From: CAZCZU01 sp964503475
Lineage (GTDB): Bacteria; Pseudomonadota; Zetaproteobacteria; Mariprofundales; Mariprofundaceae
Assembly (NCBI GenBank): GCA_964503475.1
Contig: CAZCZU010000019.1
Coordinates: forward strand, 1-44,258
Length of the DNA: 44,258 bases
Reading direction: 5' to 3'
This document shows, one piece after another, positions 1 to 8,826 of this stretch (its first letter is position 1; each line of letters opens with the position of its first letter). The notes beneath the pieces are model-generated. The model was not told the origin of the DNA. It made no database searches and was given only the letters and a program-made list of their open reading frames with translations. The position numbers were made by a program, and so were the translations under genes.

Positions 1-86
1 TGGTGTAAAAGGGATTGCAACACGCTGCGGCCGGCGGTAATGTTCGCCGCCCAATTGAAGGAATAAATAAGAGGTAAGAAAGATTC

Positions 87-356
87 ATGTCTCTGGCTGT
101 GGAAAAGAAGAACGAAATCATCACCCAATACGCGACTCACGAGGGTGACACCGGTTCCCCGGAAGTGCAGGTCGCGCTGCTGACTGCCCGTATCAACGAG
201 CTGTCGGACCATTTCAAGTCCCATCACAAGGATCACCACTCACGTCGTGGTCTGCTGAAGATGGTTGGCCAGCGTCGTAATCTGCTCGCTTACCTGAAAG
301 GAAAAGACTTCAATCGCTACCGCAGCCTGATCGAGCGTCTGGGACTGCGTCGCTAA
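87..356 (+). CDS. rpsO: 30S ribosomal protein S15
   Basis: This is a complete 89-residue S15, the usual family length. It is the primary 16S rRNA-binding protein of the small-subunit platform. Family hallmarks are visible: an early GDTGSPEVQ stretch, the HHKDHHSRRGL segment at about residues 46-56 and the QRRNLL...YL region after it. The ATG at 87 follows a good Shine-Dalgarno (GAGGTAAG, 71-78). The first 86 bases have no reading frame I can assign; a short hairpin (GGCGG 33-37 with CCGCC 47-51) sits there with no T-run. A strong terminator (369-396) follows, so read-through or a separate start would feed pnp, the classic rpsO-pnp pair. Confidence 0.98.
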   Translation: MSLAVEKKNEIITQYATHEGDTGSPEVQVALLTARINELSDHFKSHHKDHHSRRGLLKMVGQRRNLLAYLKGKDFNRYRSLIERLGLRR

Positions 357-368
357 ACACTTCTTAAG

Positions 369-396
369 GAGCGGCCCACTGCGGGCCGCTCTTTTT
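369..396 (+). terminator. rho-independent terminator after rpsO
   Basis: A perfect 9-bp stem pairs GAGCGGCCC (369-377) with GGGCCGCTC (383-391). The loop is 5 nt and five T residues follow. It lies 12 bp after the rpsO stop and 66 bp before pnp, so it should limit transcription into pnp. Confidence 0.9.
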
Positions 397-461
397 CTTT
401 ATATTTCCGATTTCATTTCTTTTCCACAGTCACAGGCAAGAATCAATGCAGGTAAGAAGGA

Positions 462-2576
462 ATGAGTATGTTTGATATCAAAACCAGTAAGGCGACCGTT
501 GGTGGTCGTGAATTCAGTTTGGAAACGGGCCGTGTTGCCCGTCAGGCCGGCGGCTCTGTGCTGGCCAGCTACGGCGATGTCGTGATCCACGTGGCAGCCA
601 CTGCTGCCAAGCAGCCGCTGCAGGGTGTCGACTTCCTGCCGTTGACCGTCGTTTACCAGGAAAAAACCTACGCAGCCGGCCGTTTTCTGGGTGGCTTCTT
701 CAAGCGCGAGGGGCGTCCGTCCGAGAAAGAGGTGCTGACCAGCCGTCTGATCGACCGTCCGATTCGCCCGCTGTTCCCGAAGGGCTACTTCCACGATACG
801 CAGGTGATTGCCACGGTGATCTCTGCCGACGAGGACAACAACCCGGACGTTCTGGCCATCAATGCCGCCTCCGCGGCCCTGGCTATCTCCAACATCCCGT
901 TTGCCGAGACGATTGCCGCCTCCCGCGTGGGCTACATCAACGGTGAGTTCGTGTTGAACCCGACCTATGCCCAGATGGAAGAGTCCGAGCTGGACCTCAT
1001 CGTTGCCGGTACCCGCGATGCCGTGCTGATGATCGAGTCCGAGGCCAAGGAGCTCTCTGAAGAGCAGATGATCGATGCGATTATCTTTGGTCAGGAGGGC
1101 TATCAGCCGGTGCTGGATGCCATTGACGAGCTGGCGAAGAGCGCCGGCAAGGCGAAGATGGAGCTCGAGCTGGCCGGTGGCAGCGATGCCGTGAAGGACG
1201 CCGTGAAGGCAGCTTTCGAGGTTGAGGTGCGTGCCGCTTATGCCATCAAGGATAAGTCCGAGCGTGCTGCGAAGATCGAGGCGTTCCGCCTGGCCGCCCA
1301 GGAAAAGCTGGCCGGCACGGAAGAGAATCCGGGCGAGTTCTCGGCCAACGATGTCTCTTCGGCCCTGAAGAGCCTGGAGAAGGAAGTAGTACGCCGCTCG
1401 ATCATCGACGGCAACCCGCGTATCGACGGCCGTAAGACCGACGAGGTGCGTGCCATCGACTGCCAGGTTGGCGTACTGCCGCGTACCCATGGTTCGGCCC
1501 TGTTCACCCGTGGTGAGACGCAGGCGCTGGTGACCATCACGCTCGGTACCGAGTCCGACATGCAGATGACCGAGAGCCTGGAAGGTGTGGCCAAGCAGCG
1601 CTTCATGCTGCACTACAACTTCCCGCCTTACTCGGTCGGTGAAGTACGTCGCATGGGTTCGCCGGGTCGTCGTGAGATCGGCCATGGCCGTCTGGCGCGT
1701 CGCGGTGTCGAAGGTGTGCTGCCGTCGATGGATGATTTCGGTTATGCCATCCGCGCCGTATCGGAGATCACCGAGTCCAACGGCTCTTCGTCGATGGCTT
1801 CCGTATGTGGTTCTTCGCTGGCGCTGATGGACGCCGGTGTGCCGGTCAAGGCGCCGGTGGCCGGTATTGCCATGGGCCTGATCCTTGAGAAGGATGGCTA
1901 TGCCGTTCTCTCCGATATTCTCGGCGATGAGGATCATCTGGGCGACATGGACTTCAAGGTGGCCGGTACTGCTGAGGGCGTGACCACGCTGCAGCTCGAT
2001 ATCAAGATCGGTGGCCTGACCCGCGAGATCATGAAAGAGGCGCTGGCCCAGGCCAACGCTGGCCGTATGCACATTCTGGGCGAGATGGCCAAGTGCATCA
2101 CCGAGCCGCGTAGCTCGGTTGCCAAGCATGCACCGCGCATGATCACCATGAAGATCAATCCGGACAAGATCCGCGAAGTGATCGGTGCAGGCGGCAAGGT
2201 GATCAAGGGACTGGTCGAAGCGACCGGTGCCAAGATCGACATCGAGGACGACGGTTCGATCAAGATCTTCGCCACCACCAGCGAGGCTGGCGAGCTGGCC
2301 AAGAGCAAGATTGAGGAGATCGTGGCCGAGGTTGAGGTTGGCCAGATCTACGAAGGTACGGTCGTCAAGCTGATGGACTTCGGCGCCTTTGTACGCATTC
2401 TCGGCAACACCGATGGTCTGGTTCATATCTCGCAGATTGCCAACCATCGTGTCGAGAAGGTGGGCGATGAGCTCTCCGAGGGCCAGCAGGTACGCGTCAA
2501 GGTGCTGGATGTGGACAACAATGGCCGCATCCGTCTCTCCATGAAGGCACTGCTGGAGCAGAAAGAGGACGCCTGA
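462..2576 (+). CDS. pnp: Polyribonucleotide nucleotidyltransferase (PNPase)
   Basis: This 704-residue PNPase is full length. It degrades RNA 3' to 5' by phosphorolysis and works in mRNA decay, often in the degradosome. The order is two RNase PH domains joined by an all-alpha linker, then a KH domain (motif IREVIGAGGKVIKG near residues 566-579) and a C-terminal S1 domain (GTVVKLMDFGAFV, near 632). The second RNase PH core carries GSPGRREIGHG and the conserved SDILGDED. Two in-frame ATGs (462 and 468) are possible. AGGTA at 450-454 suits 462, and AAGG at 457-460 suits 468. It lies downstream of rpsO, the common bacterial order, and is followed by its own terminator. Confidence 0.98.
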   Translation: MSMFDIKTSKATVGGREFSLETGRVARQAGGSVLASYGDVVIHVAATAAKQPLQGVDFLPLTVVYQEKTYAAGRFLGGFFKREGRPSEKEVLTSRLIDRPIRPLFPKGYFHDTQVIATVISADEDNNPDVLAINAASAALAISNIPFAETIAASRVGYINGEFVLNPTYAQMEESELDLIVAGTRDAVLMIESEAKELSEEQMIDAIIFGQEGYQPVLDAIDELAKSAGKAKMELELAGGSDAVKDAVKAAFEVEVRAAYAIKDKSERAAKIEAFRLAAQEKLAGTEENPGEFSANDVSSALKSLEKEVVRRSIIDGNPRIDGRKTDEVRAIDCQVGVLPRTHGSALFTRGETQALVTITLGTESDMQMTESLEGVAKQRFMLHYNFPPYSVGEVRRMGSPGRREIGHGRLARRGVEGVLPSMDDFGYAIRAVSEITESNGSSSMASVCGSSLALMDAGVPVKAPVAGIAMGLILEKDGYAVLSDILGDEDHLGDMDFKVAGTAEGVTTLQLDIKIGGLTREIMKEALAQANAGRMHILGEMAKCITEPRSSVAKHAPRMITMKINPDKIREVIGAGGKVIKGLVEATGAKIDIEDDGSIKIFATTSEAGELAKSKIEEIVAEVEVGQIYEGTVVKLMDFGAFVRILGNTDGLVHISQIANHRVEKVGDELSEGQQVRVKVLDVDNNGRIRLSMKALLEQKEDA

Positions 2577-2610
2577 TCTTGGCCAAGCGGCTGATGGCGT
2601 ATGTCATGCG

Positions 2611-2636
2611 AAGAGGCGGGCTTGCCCGCCTCTTTT
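2611..2636 (+). terminator. rho-independent terminator after pnp
   Basis: A perfect 10-bp stem pairs AAGAGGCGGG (2611-2620) with CCCGCCTCTT (2625-2634). The loop is 4 nt and the descending arm runs into TTTTC. It ends 13 bp before the ATG of the M16 peptidase, which argues against any upstream start for that gene. Confidence 0.88.
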
Positions 2637-2648
2637 CGTTGGTGTGAT

Positions 2649-3899
2649 ATGAGTAACCTTCCATTTATTGAAGAGACGCAGCTGCCCGGCGGGCCACTGG
2701 TCGTGACGCATGCCATGCCTGAGAGCCAGAGCGTGGCGCTTGGCATCTTTGTCGATGTGGGCAGCCGTGACGAATCCGGGCATGAGGCCGGGATTGCGCA
2801 TGCGCTTGAACATATGCTGTTCAAGGGTACGGAGGCGCTGGATGTGCATGCACTCTCCGAACAGCTCGACCTGCTGGGCGGCAATGCCAATGCCTTCACC
2901 TCGCGCGAGCGTACCTGTTTTCATCTGCAGGTGCTGTATGAGGACTGGCAGACGGCCTTCGGGCTGCTGGCCGACATGCTGCTGCAGCCGGCCCTGCCGG
3001 AGGATGAGTGGCAGCGCGAACGCGAAGTGATCTATGCCGAGATGGGTATGGTCGAGGATATGCCGGATGACTGGACCTTCGATCAGCATCTGAGCGCCCT
3101 TTTCCCGGGGCAGACACTGGGCCGGCCAACGCTCGGCACGCGCGAAGCGCTGGCTGCGTTGACAGCTGCCGACCTGCGTCGTTATCTGGAGAATAACTAC
3201 CGGCCGCCGCGCCTGCTTATCACGGCGGCCGGGCGTATCGGGCACCAGGCACTGGTCGATGCCGTGGCGGCCCGCGACTGGCCGCAGGCCGGTACGGGGA
3301 AGGCACGTGAAGCGTCGTCGATGCAGGGGGGCGTGCAGTGGCTGCCCCGCAGTGTCGAGCAGGCCCAGGTGGTGGCCTCCTGGCCCGGCATCCGTGCGGC
3401 CTCGGACGAGCGGCCGCTGGCATGGCTGGCCAACCAGATGCTGGGTGGCGGCATGAGTTCCAGTCTCTTCCGTGAGGTGCGCGAGCGACGGGGGCTTGCT
3501 TACAGTGTCGGCTCGCATCTCTCCAGCTTCAGTGATGGCGGCATGCTCACGATCGGTTGTGGTACCCATCCCGCCAGCCTCTCCGAATGCCTGCAGGTGT
3601 TGCGCGATACCGTGCACGGTTTTGCCGATGCCATGGATGAACGTTCCCTGCAGCGGGCCCGCCGACAGCTGGAGGTGCAGTTCCGCATGGGCATGGATTC
3701 GGCCGAAGGGCACATGCTCTACCTGGGTGGTCGCCTGGACGAGGCGGTGCTGATTTCACAGGGCGAGTGGATCGAACGTATGCAGGGCGTGCAGCTTGAG
3801 GAGCTGCGTGCCTGGACGCGAAAGGTGTTGGCAGCGGTGCCGTTATGGAGCATCTGCGCGCCGGAGAAAGTGCTACAGTCAGTCAAACAGGAGGTATAG
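2649..3899 (+). CDS. M16 family zinc metallopeptidase (pitrilysin / processing-peptidase type)
   Basis: This 416-residue inverzincin-type peptidase is the single-unit form found beside pnp in many proteobacteria. The inverted zinc motif HxxEH is H51-A-L-E54-H55, and the third ligand is E131 in REVIYAEMG, 76 residues on, the family spacing. The substrate-binding R/Y region (FREVRERRGLAYS) is present in the C-terminal half, so the protein looks catalytically complete. The frame stays open upstream to 2601, but that stretch is occupied by the pnp terminator, so ATG 2649 is chosen; no clear Shine-Dalgarno precedes it. No signal peptide is seen. The physiological substrate of this group is unknown. 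cysE starts 7 bp downstream. Confidence 0.93.
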   Translation: MSNLPFIEETQLPGGPLVVTHAMPESQSVALGIFVDVGSRDESGHEAGIAHALEHMLFKGTEALDVHALSEQLDLLGGNANAFTSRERTCFHLQVLYEDWQTAFGLLADMLLQPALPEDEWQREREVIYAEMGMVEDMPDDWTFDQHLSALFPGQTLGRPTLGTREALAALTAADLRRYLENNYRPPRLLITAAGRIGHQALVDAVAARDWPQAGTGKAREASSMQGGVQWLPRSVEQAQVVASWPGIRAASDERPLAWLANQMLGGGMSSSLFREVRERRGLAYSVGSHLSSFSDGGMLTIGCGTHPASLSECLQVLRDTVHGFADAMDERSLQRARRQLEVQFRMGMDSAEGHMLYLGGRLDEAVLISQGEWIERMQGVQLEELRAWTRKVLAAVPLWSICAPEKVLQSVKQEV

Positions 3900-3906
3900 T
3901 GTCCGC

Positions 3907-4647
<741 letters not shown>

Positions 4648-4673
4648 CGCCGTAGCTCAAATGAACTAGATCT

Positions 4674-4698
4674 ATACTTGACCATTTTACTCAGGTAT
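4674..4698 (+). promoter_or_regulatory. IscR type 1 operator overlapping the iscR promoter
   Basis: The 25-bp site begins ATACTTGACC and ends TCAGGTAT. It matches the published type 1 IscR consensus (ATASYYGACTRWWWYAGTCRRSTAT) at 23 of 25 positions by my hand alignment; the mismatches are positions 10 and 17. It covers a -35-like TTGACC (4678-4683) and abuts AT-rich -10 candidates (TATAAT at 4698-4703, spacing 14; or TATACG at 4703-4708, spacing 19). The expected effect is repression of iscR and the genes after it by [2Fe-2S]-IscR. That is inferred from the family. Confidence 0.8.
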
Positions 4699-4762
4699 AT
4701 AATATACGCACCTTCTACTGTGGATATTGCAGCAGTGCTGCAGATCAACCAGGAGGTTTTGT

Positions 4763-5263
4763 ATGCGATTGACGAGTAAAGGCCGTTATGCCGTTTCGGC
4801 CATGGTCGATTTGACCAAGCACGGCTCCGAAGACAAGCCGGTGACCCTGGCTGCGATCTCCGAGCGCCAGTTCATTTCACTCTCTTATCTGGAGCAGCTG
4901 TTCCGTCGCCTGCGCGAGGCGGGTCTGGTCCGTTCGGTGCGTGGCCCCGGTGGTGGTTATCTGCTGGCGCGCGATGCCGCAGAGATTATGGTGGCCGATG
5001 TCATCCGTTCGGTGAACGAGCCGATCCGTACCACCATGTGCGAGAATGCCATTCGCGGCTGCCATCGTGGCAAGCGCTGCGATACCCATCAGCTGTGGGA
5101 AGCACTTGGTCAGCACATCTACCGTTTCCTCGATGTCGTCTCCATTGCCGATGTCTGCAACAAGAATGTGCATCTGGACCGTATTGAGCTTGGTCCGGTC
5201 GATAAATACCAGCCGGAAACCGAAGCCGTCGCCATGGAAGGCCCGGTTGCAACGGTATCTTGA
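4763..5263 (+). CDS. iscR: Fe-S cluster assembly transcriptional regulator IscR (Rrf2 family)
   Basis: This 166-residue Rrf2-type repressor has a winged-helix N-terminus (MRLTSKGRYAVSAM start, wing with RGPGGGY at 60-66). Its [2Fe-2S] ligands are C93, C100, C106 and H109. E. coli IscR uses C92, C98, C104 and H107, so the first loop is one residue longer here. ATG 4763 follows a strong AGGAGG (4751-4756) with 6-nt spacing. An IscR box lies 65 bp upstream, implying autoregulation by cluster status. The gene overlaps the start of the cysteine desulfurase gene by 17 bp. Confidence 0.95.
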   Translation: MRLTSKGRYAVSAMVDLTKHGSEDKPVTLAAISERQFISLSYLEQLFRRLREAGLVRSVRGPGGGYLLARDAAEIMVADVIRSVNEPIRTTMCENAIRGCHRGKRCDTHQLWEALGQHIYRFLDVVSIADVCNKNVHLDRIELGPVDKYQPETEAVAMEGPVATVS

Positions 5264-6371
5264 TTACAATGCCACGGCTCCGATGAGCCAGGCTGCACTC
5301 GATGCCTATTGTCAGGCGGCGGGTGCAGTGGTCGGGAATCCTTCGAGCATGCATTGGGCGGGCCGGGCGGCACGCCGCATGCTGGACGATGCGCGTGATG
5401 CCATTGCCGGTCACCTGAATTGCGAGGCCGGTGCGCTGGTCTTCACCTCCGGTGGCACCGAGTCGAACAATATGGCTATACACGGTGCTCTGGCAGGGCA
5501 GACGCCCGGCCGCATCGTGACATCAGCCATCGAGCACCCCTCCGTACTGCAGACGCTGGAGCGTTTTGAGCAGCAGGGGTGGGAGCTGGTGCGCGTGCGT
5601 CCGCAGGCGAACGGTGTGATTGATGCCGCACGCTTCTGCGATGCCATTGATGCCGACACGAAGCTGGCCTGCCTGATGTGGGCCAACAACGAGAGCGGCA
5701 CCCTGCAGCCGGTGAGCGAGGTGGCGGATTTCTGCCGTGAACGAAAGGTGCCGCTGCTGGTGGATGCGGTACAGGCACTGGGCAAGTTGCCGCTTGATCT
5801 GGACGCTCTGGATGCCGATTTCGTCTCCCTCTCCGCCCATAAGGTGGGCGGAGCCAAGGGGGTCGGGGCACTGGTGATGCGACGTGGCCTCAAGGCTGTG
5901 CCCTACCAGACCGGTGGCGGCCAGGAGCGCGGTCGTCGATCCGGTACCGAGAATGTGGCGGGGGTCGTCGCCTTTGCAGCGGCCCTGCAGGCGTGTCGGT
6001 TTGAAGCGTGTGCTGACGTACGGGATCATTTTGAAGCTAGGTTGCTGGATGCGATGCCGGACGTGATCGTGCATGGCCGGGAGGCGGCGCGCCTGGCCAA
6101 TACCAGCATGTTCAGTGTGCCGGGCATGGATGGCGAGACGCTGCTGATGCAGCTCGATCTGGCCGGTTTTGCCGTCGCTTCCGGTTCTGCCTGCTCTTCC
6201 GGCAAACGCGAGCCGTCGCATGTATTGCTGGCCATGGGAATTCCCGAGCGCATGGCCCGCGCCAGTCTGCGGGTCAGTTACGGCCCGGAACATAGCAAGG
6301 CCGATGCCGAGGCACTGGTCGCAGAGCTTGAGCGCGTTCGCGGCCTGCTCAGGCATATGGCCGGTCTTTGA
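5247..6371 (+). CDS. Cysteine desulfurase, IscS/NifS type
   Basis: This 374-residue PLP enzyme takes sulfur from cysteine as a protein persulfide for Fe-S clusters and other sulfur products. It opens with YLDYNATAP. The PLP lysine is K199 in SAHKVGGAKG and the catalytic cysteine is C316 in ASGSACSSGK. The SSG after the cysteine is more NifS-like than IscS-like (E. coli has TSA), so I give no symbol. The frame is open upstream inside iscR, but the conserved N-terminus and a GGAAGG (5236-5241, 5-nt spacer) favour the TTG at 5247. That gives a 17-bp overlap with iscR and probable translational coupling. The next gene is an A-type carrier; no iscU scaffold gene is between them. Confidence 0.93.
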   Translation: MQRYLDYNATAPMSQAALDAYCQAAGAVVGNPSSMHWAGRAARRMLDDARDAIAGHLNCEAGALVFTSGGTESNNMAIHGALAGQTPGRIVTSAIEHPSVLQTLERFEQQGWELVRVRPQANGVIDAARFCDAIDADTKLACLMWANNESGTLQPVSEVADFCRERKVPLLVDAVQALGKLPLDLDALDADFVSLSAHKVGGAKGVGALVMRRGLKAVPYQTGGGQERGRRSGTENVAGVVAFAAALQACRFEACADVRDHFEARLLDAMPDVIVHGREAARLANTSMFSVPGMDGETLLMQLDLAGFAVASGSACSSGKREPSHVLLAMGIPERMARASLRVSYGPEHSKADAEALVAELERVRGLLRHMAGL

Positions 6372-6442
6372 CACTCGTTAACTGAAAAACGTTTCCTGAA
6401 AGTTTTTCGAAACACCACTGACTTTTATTTTGGAGTAGTGAT

Positions 6443-6778
6443 ATGAGCAATACCGTCGATGTAAACCTGACCGATGCTGCCTGCGCCCAGATGACCAGGG
6501 CCTTGAACGAGGCGGGCAAGAAGGCGGTACGCTTTGCCGTACGCGAGGCGGGATGCTCCGGCTTCGAGTATGTCATGGATTATGCCGATGTACCCGAGGC
6601 CGGAGATCTGGTTCGCCACTTTGACGGTTTCGATCTCTTTGTTGATGCCGACTCCTACGACAAAGCCCTGACGGGACTTACCGTCGACTATCAGCAGGAC
6701 CTCCTCTCCTCAGGCTTTGTCTTTATCAATCCCAACAAGAAGGGCGAGTGCGGCTGCGGGGCCTCGTTCAGCGTCTGA
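6443..6778 (+). CDS. iscA: A-type Fe-S carrier protein (IscA/SufA/ErpA family)
   Basis: This 111-residue HesB/IscA protein carries or inserts Fe-S clusters or iron. The three invariant cysteines are present: C38 in EAGCSG, and C103 and C105 in ECGCGASF near the C-terminus. ATG 6443 has TGGAG at 6431-6435. It lies 71 bp after the desulfurase in AT-rich DNA, with no clear terminator between, so it is probably part of the IscR-controlled operon. The iscA assignment rests on this neighbourhood; the sequence alone does not separate IscA from SufA or ErpA. Confidence 0.88.
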   Translation: MSNTVDVNLTDAACAQMTRALNEAGKKAVRFAVREAGCSGFEYVMDYADVPEAGDLVRHFDGFDLFVDADSYDKALTGLTVDYQQDLLSSGFVFINPNKKGECGCGASFSV

Positions 6779-6923
6779 TCGCACACAGGGCTTCCTGCTT
6801 ATTCGCATGGAGATGTTCGAGCTTACATCGAGGTCTGTCGGGCGGTTTCTGCCTTCAATGAATCCGGAAAACGGCTAGAGTATCCTTTCAGGAACCACGA
6901 ACTATTCGCAGGAGCGCAAGTCA

Positions 6924-7520
6924 ATGCAGATATCATCGCCGTTACTGATTGCCGGGCTTGCGGGAGGGTTGCTTGCCATCTTCCTGGTGCTGGCTCTGGT
7001 GATGTATCTGCGCAGAACAGCCGATACGCGGCTGCTGAAAAAGGTGCTGGCAGAGCGCTGCGAAGCAGTGGAGCGGGACGTGGTGCTCTCGGATGGCATT
7101 GACGGGTATCTGTTTGTTGATTATCTGCTCCTGTTGCCGGGCAGAATCGTGGCCATGAAGGCGATATCCAGGAAGGGCTACATCTTTGGTGCTCCGGATA
7201 TCGACGAATGGACCAGTGTCGCCAACAACGTGACCGAGAAGTTCAAAAATCCGCTGGCTGATTCAAGGCTCTGCGTACATCAGATCAGGGAAGGGCTGCA
7301 TTTCGATGCGGTTGAAGCCTGTGCACTGTTCGACCGGCAGAGCACGTTTCCCAAGGGGGTACCGGAAGGCGTGCTTCGCCTGGCGCATCTGGATGAGGAG
7401 CTGCAGGCCCGGAACGACAGCAGAGAGGCGGCACAGGAAGCCGCCCGCCAGGCATGGCAGCGTCTGGTTGCGCGGGTGCATGAGGATAAGCGCCAGCTGG
7501 AAGCCTCCATGACCGCCTGA
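6924..7520 (+). CDS. Membrane-anchored NERD-domain-like protein
   Basis: The 198-residue protein begins with one hydrophobic helix (about residues 6-28) followed by basic residues, so a cytoplasmic C-terminal domain is likely. Residues ~50-130 resemble a NERD (nuclease-related) domain: RDVVLSDGIDGYLFVDYLLL, then a strand with AMKAISRKGYIFG, W79-type DEWTS and FKNPL. NERD proteins are predicted nucleases related to restriction-type folds, but the usual acidic-x-lysine pair is poorly kept here (AMK), so activity is doubtful. The C-terminal ~40 residues are charged and helical. ATG 6924 has AGGAG at 6910-6914. It appears monocistronic between iscA and the ACT-domain gene. The function is unknown. 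Confidence 0.6.
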   Translation: MQISSPLLIAGLAGGLLAIFLVLALVMYLRRTADTRLLKKVLAERCEAVERDVVLSDGIDGYLFVDYLLLLPGRIVAMKAISRKGYIFGAPDIDEWTSVANNVTEKFKNPLADSRLCVHQIREGLHFDAVEACALFDRQSTFPKGVPEGVLRLAHLDEELQARNDSREAAQEAARQAWQRLVARVHEDKRQLEASMTA

Positions 7521-7593
7521 ACGAAGTGGTTGCGAACCGGCTTGTATCATGGCTGCTTCCAGCTACTGTAGAGGGCGGAGAGAGGGTGTGTTT

Positions 7594-7707
7594 GTGAAGA
7601 TGCCGATTGGCTGGCGTTCTGCCAAAACCGGCACGCAGGGGCAGGGCTCGGTTTCGCTCCTGCTCACACTACCAGCCGCTTGTGCGTATGATGTTGGCGG
7701 GCTGTAA
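7594..7707 (+). CDS. Candidate 37-residue small ORF (speculative)
   Basis: Inside the 257-bp gap 7521-7777, a frame opens at GTG 7594 (an ATG follows at 7600) behind a purine-rich GGAGAGAGGG (7577-7586, 7-nt spacer). It runs 37 codons to TAA 7705-7707. That stop lies in the loop of a perfect hairpin (GCGGGCTG 7697-7704 with CAGCCCGC 7709-7716). No T-run follows the hairpin, so it is not a standard terminator. The middle of the peptide is hydrophobic (SVSLLLTLPAACA). It could be a leader peptide for the ACT-domain gene or chance; nothing else was found in this gap. Confidence 0.2.
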   Translation: MKMPIGWRSAKTGTQGQGSVSLLLTLPAACAYDVGGL

Positions 7708-7777
7708 ACAGCCCGCAGGTAATTGCGATTGAGTCATTGTTGACCTATCCAGATTCGACTGAACGGGAGTTGTCGCC

Positions 7778-8311
7778 ATGTCCTATGTTCTCTTATCGAT
7801 CTCCGGCCATGACCGTGCCGGTATTGTGCGCGATGTCGCCGAATCACTGCTGCATATCAAGGCCAATATCGAGGATTCATCGATGACCGCATTGCGCGGT
7901 CGTTTTACGATGATGATGATCGTCAAATTGCATGAGACGGAAGGCATGTCTGCCCTGAAGGCGACCCTGGCCGAACTTGAACAGCGCACCGGCCTGACCG
8001 TGCAGTCGCAGCCGGTCAGCGAGGAGGAGGCGCAGGCAGTGCCGCAGGAGCCGGATTGCGTGGTCACCGTCAGTGGTGCCGACAAGCCGGGTATTGTGCA
8101 TGCCGTGGCCGAGGTGATGGCCGGACAGGATGCATCGATCGTCGATGTTTCGACCCGGGCGCGGGACTCCGGTCACGGTGAGGTTTACATGATGGCGCTG
8201 GAGGCCGTGTGCGGCGCCGGGGCGGATGCCCTGCGCAAGGCGCTGGCGGACGTGTCGACGCACCTTGATGTCGAAATCGAGGTGCATGAGCTGGATGGCG
8301 ATATTCTCTGA
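7778..8311 (+). CDS. Two-ACT-domain regulatory protein, GcvR-like
   Basis: The 177-residue protein is two ACT domains: residues ~1-78 (opening MSYVLLSISGHDRAGIV) and ~90-172 (VVTVSGADKPGIVHAVAEV). ACT domains bind amino acids. This two-domain architecture is that of GcvR, which modulates GcvA control of glycine cleavage in E. coli, and of related stand-alone ACT proteins. No DNA-binding domain is present, so any regulation would be by protein contact. GGGAG at 7765-7769 supports ATG 7778. The deformylase gene follows after 6 bp, so the two are co-transcribed. The ligand and partner here are unknown. Confidence 0.85.
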   Translation: MSYVLLSISGHDRAGIVRDVAESLLHIKANIEDSSMTALRGRFTMMMIVKLHETEGMSALKATLAELEQRTGLTVQSQPVSEEEAQAVPQEPDCVVTVSGADKPGIVHAVAEVMAGQDASIVDVSTRARDSGHGEVYMMALEAVCGAGADALRKALADVSTHLDVEIEVHELDGDIL

Positions 8312-8317
8312 TCGCAA

Positions 8318-8818
8318 ATGACGATGCGTTCCATCCTGACCCAGCCTGATCCGCGTCTGCGCAAGGTTGCAGGAGCGGTCACCCGTTTCGATACTTCCTT
8401 GGCTGCGCTGGCCGATGAGCTCAATAGCCTGATGCGTGCCGGCCCCGGCGGGGTCGGTATTGCCGCGCCGCAAATCGGCGAGTTACAGCGCATGGTGATC
8501 GTCGACTGCAGTCTGGCCCAAAGGCCCTGTCGTCATCATGGCAGGCTGGTGATGATTAATCCGGAGATTGTTTCCAGAGAGGGCGAATCACTGGGGCGCG
8601 AGGGCTGCCTCTCCGTGCCCGACTGGGTGGGTATGGTCAAACGGGCCAAAAGGGTGGATGTGCGTTTTGCCGACCTGAACGGCGAGATGCAGCAGGTCCA
8701 GGCCAGCGGTTTCGAGGCGCGTGTAATCCAGCACGAGATGGATCATCTCGACGGTATCCTGTTTGTCGACCGCGTGGTTTCAACCAGGGATCTGGTCCGG
8801 CGTATGGGCCAGACCTGA
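8318..8818 (+). CDS. def: Peptide deformylase
   Basis: This 166-residue enzyme removes the N-formyl group from nascent proteins. All three signature motifs are present: GVGIAAPQ (46-52), EGCLSVP with metal ligand C97, and QHEMDHLDG with H139, catalytic E140 and H143. ATG 8318 is used; an ATG at 8324 is equally possible. The start MRSILTQPDPRLR is typical of the family. It is only 6 bp from the ACT-domain gene. Its usual partner fmt is not adjacent; the next gene is convergent on the minus strand, 8 bp away, with no obvious terminator between. Confidence 0.95.
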   Translation: MTMRSILTQPDPRLRKVAGAVTRFDTSLAALADELNSLMRAGPGGVGIAAPQIGELQRMVIVDCSLAQRPCRHHGRLVMINPEIVSREGESLGREGCLSVPDWVGMVKRAKRVDVRFADLNGEMQQVQASGFEARVIQHEMDHLDGILFVDRVVSTRDLVRRMGQT

Positions 8819-8826
8819 CCGGACGC

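Noticed and set aside
399..2447. 682-codon open frame on the minus strand opposite pnp
   Set aside because: It lies wholly antisense to a clear PNPase, has a His/Leu/Gly-rich composition typical of reversed GC-rich codons, and shows no domain.
2601..2648. Upstream start for the M16 peptidase
   Set aside because: The 16 extra codons coincide with the perfect terminator hairpin of pnp.
5046..5246. Long N-terminal extension of the cysteine desulfurase inside iscR
   Set aside because: The extension is out-of-frame iscR sequence with no family match; the TTG at 5247 with a ribosome site gives the conserved N-terminus.
7697..7716. Hairpin GCGGGCTG/CAGCCCGC as a terminator
   Set aside because: No T-run follows on either strand, so it is kept only as part of a possible leader structure.
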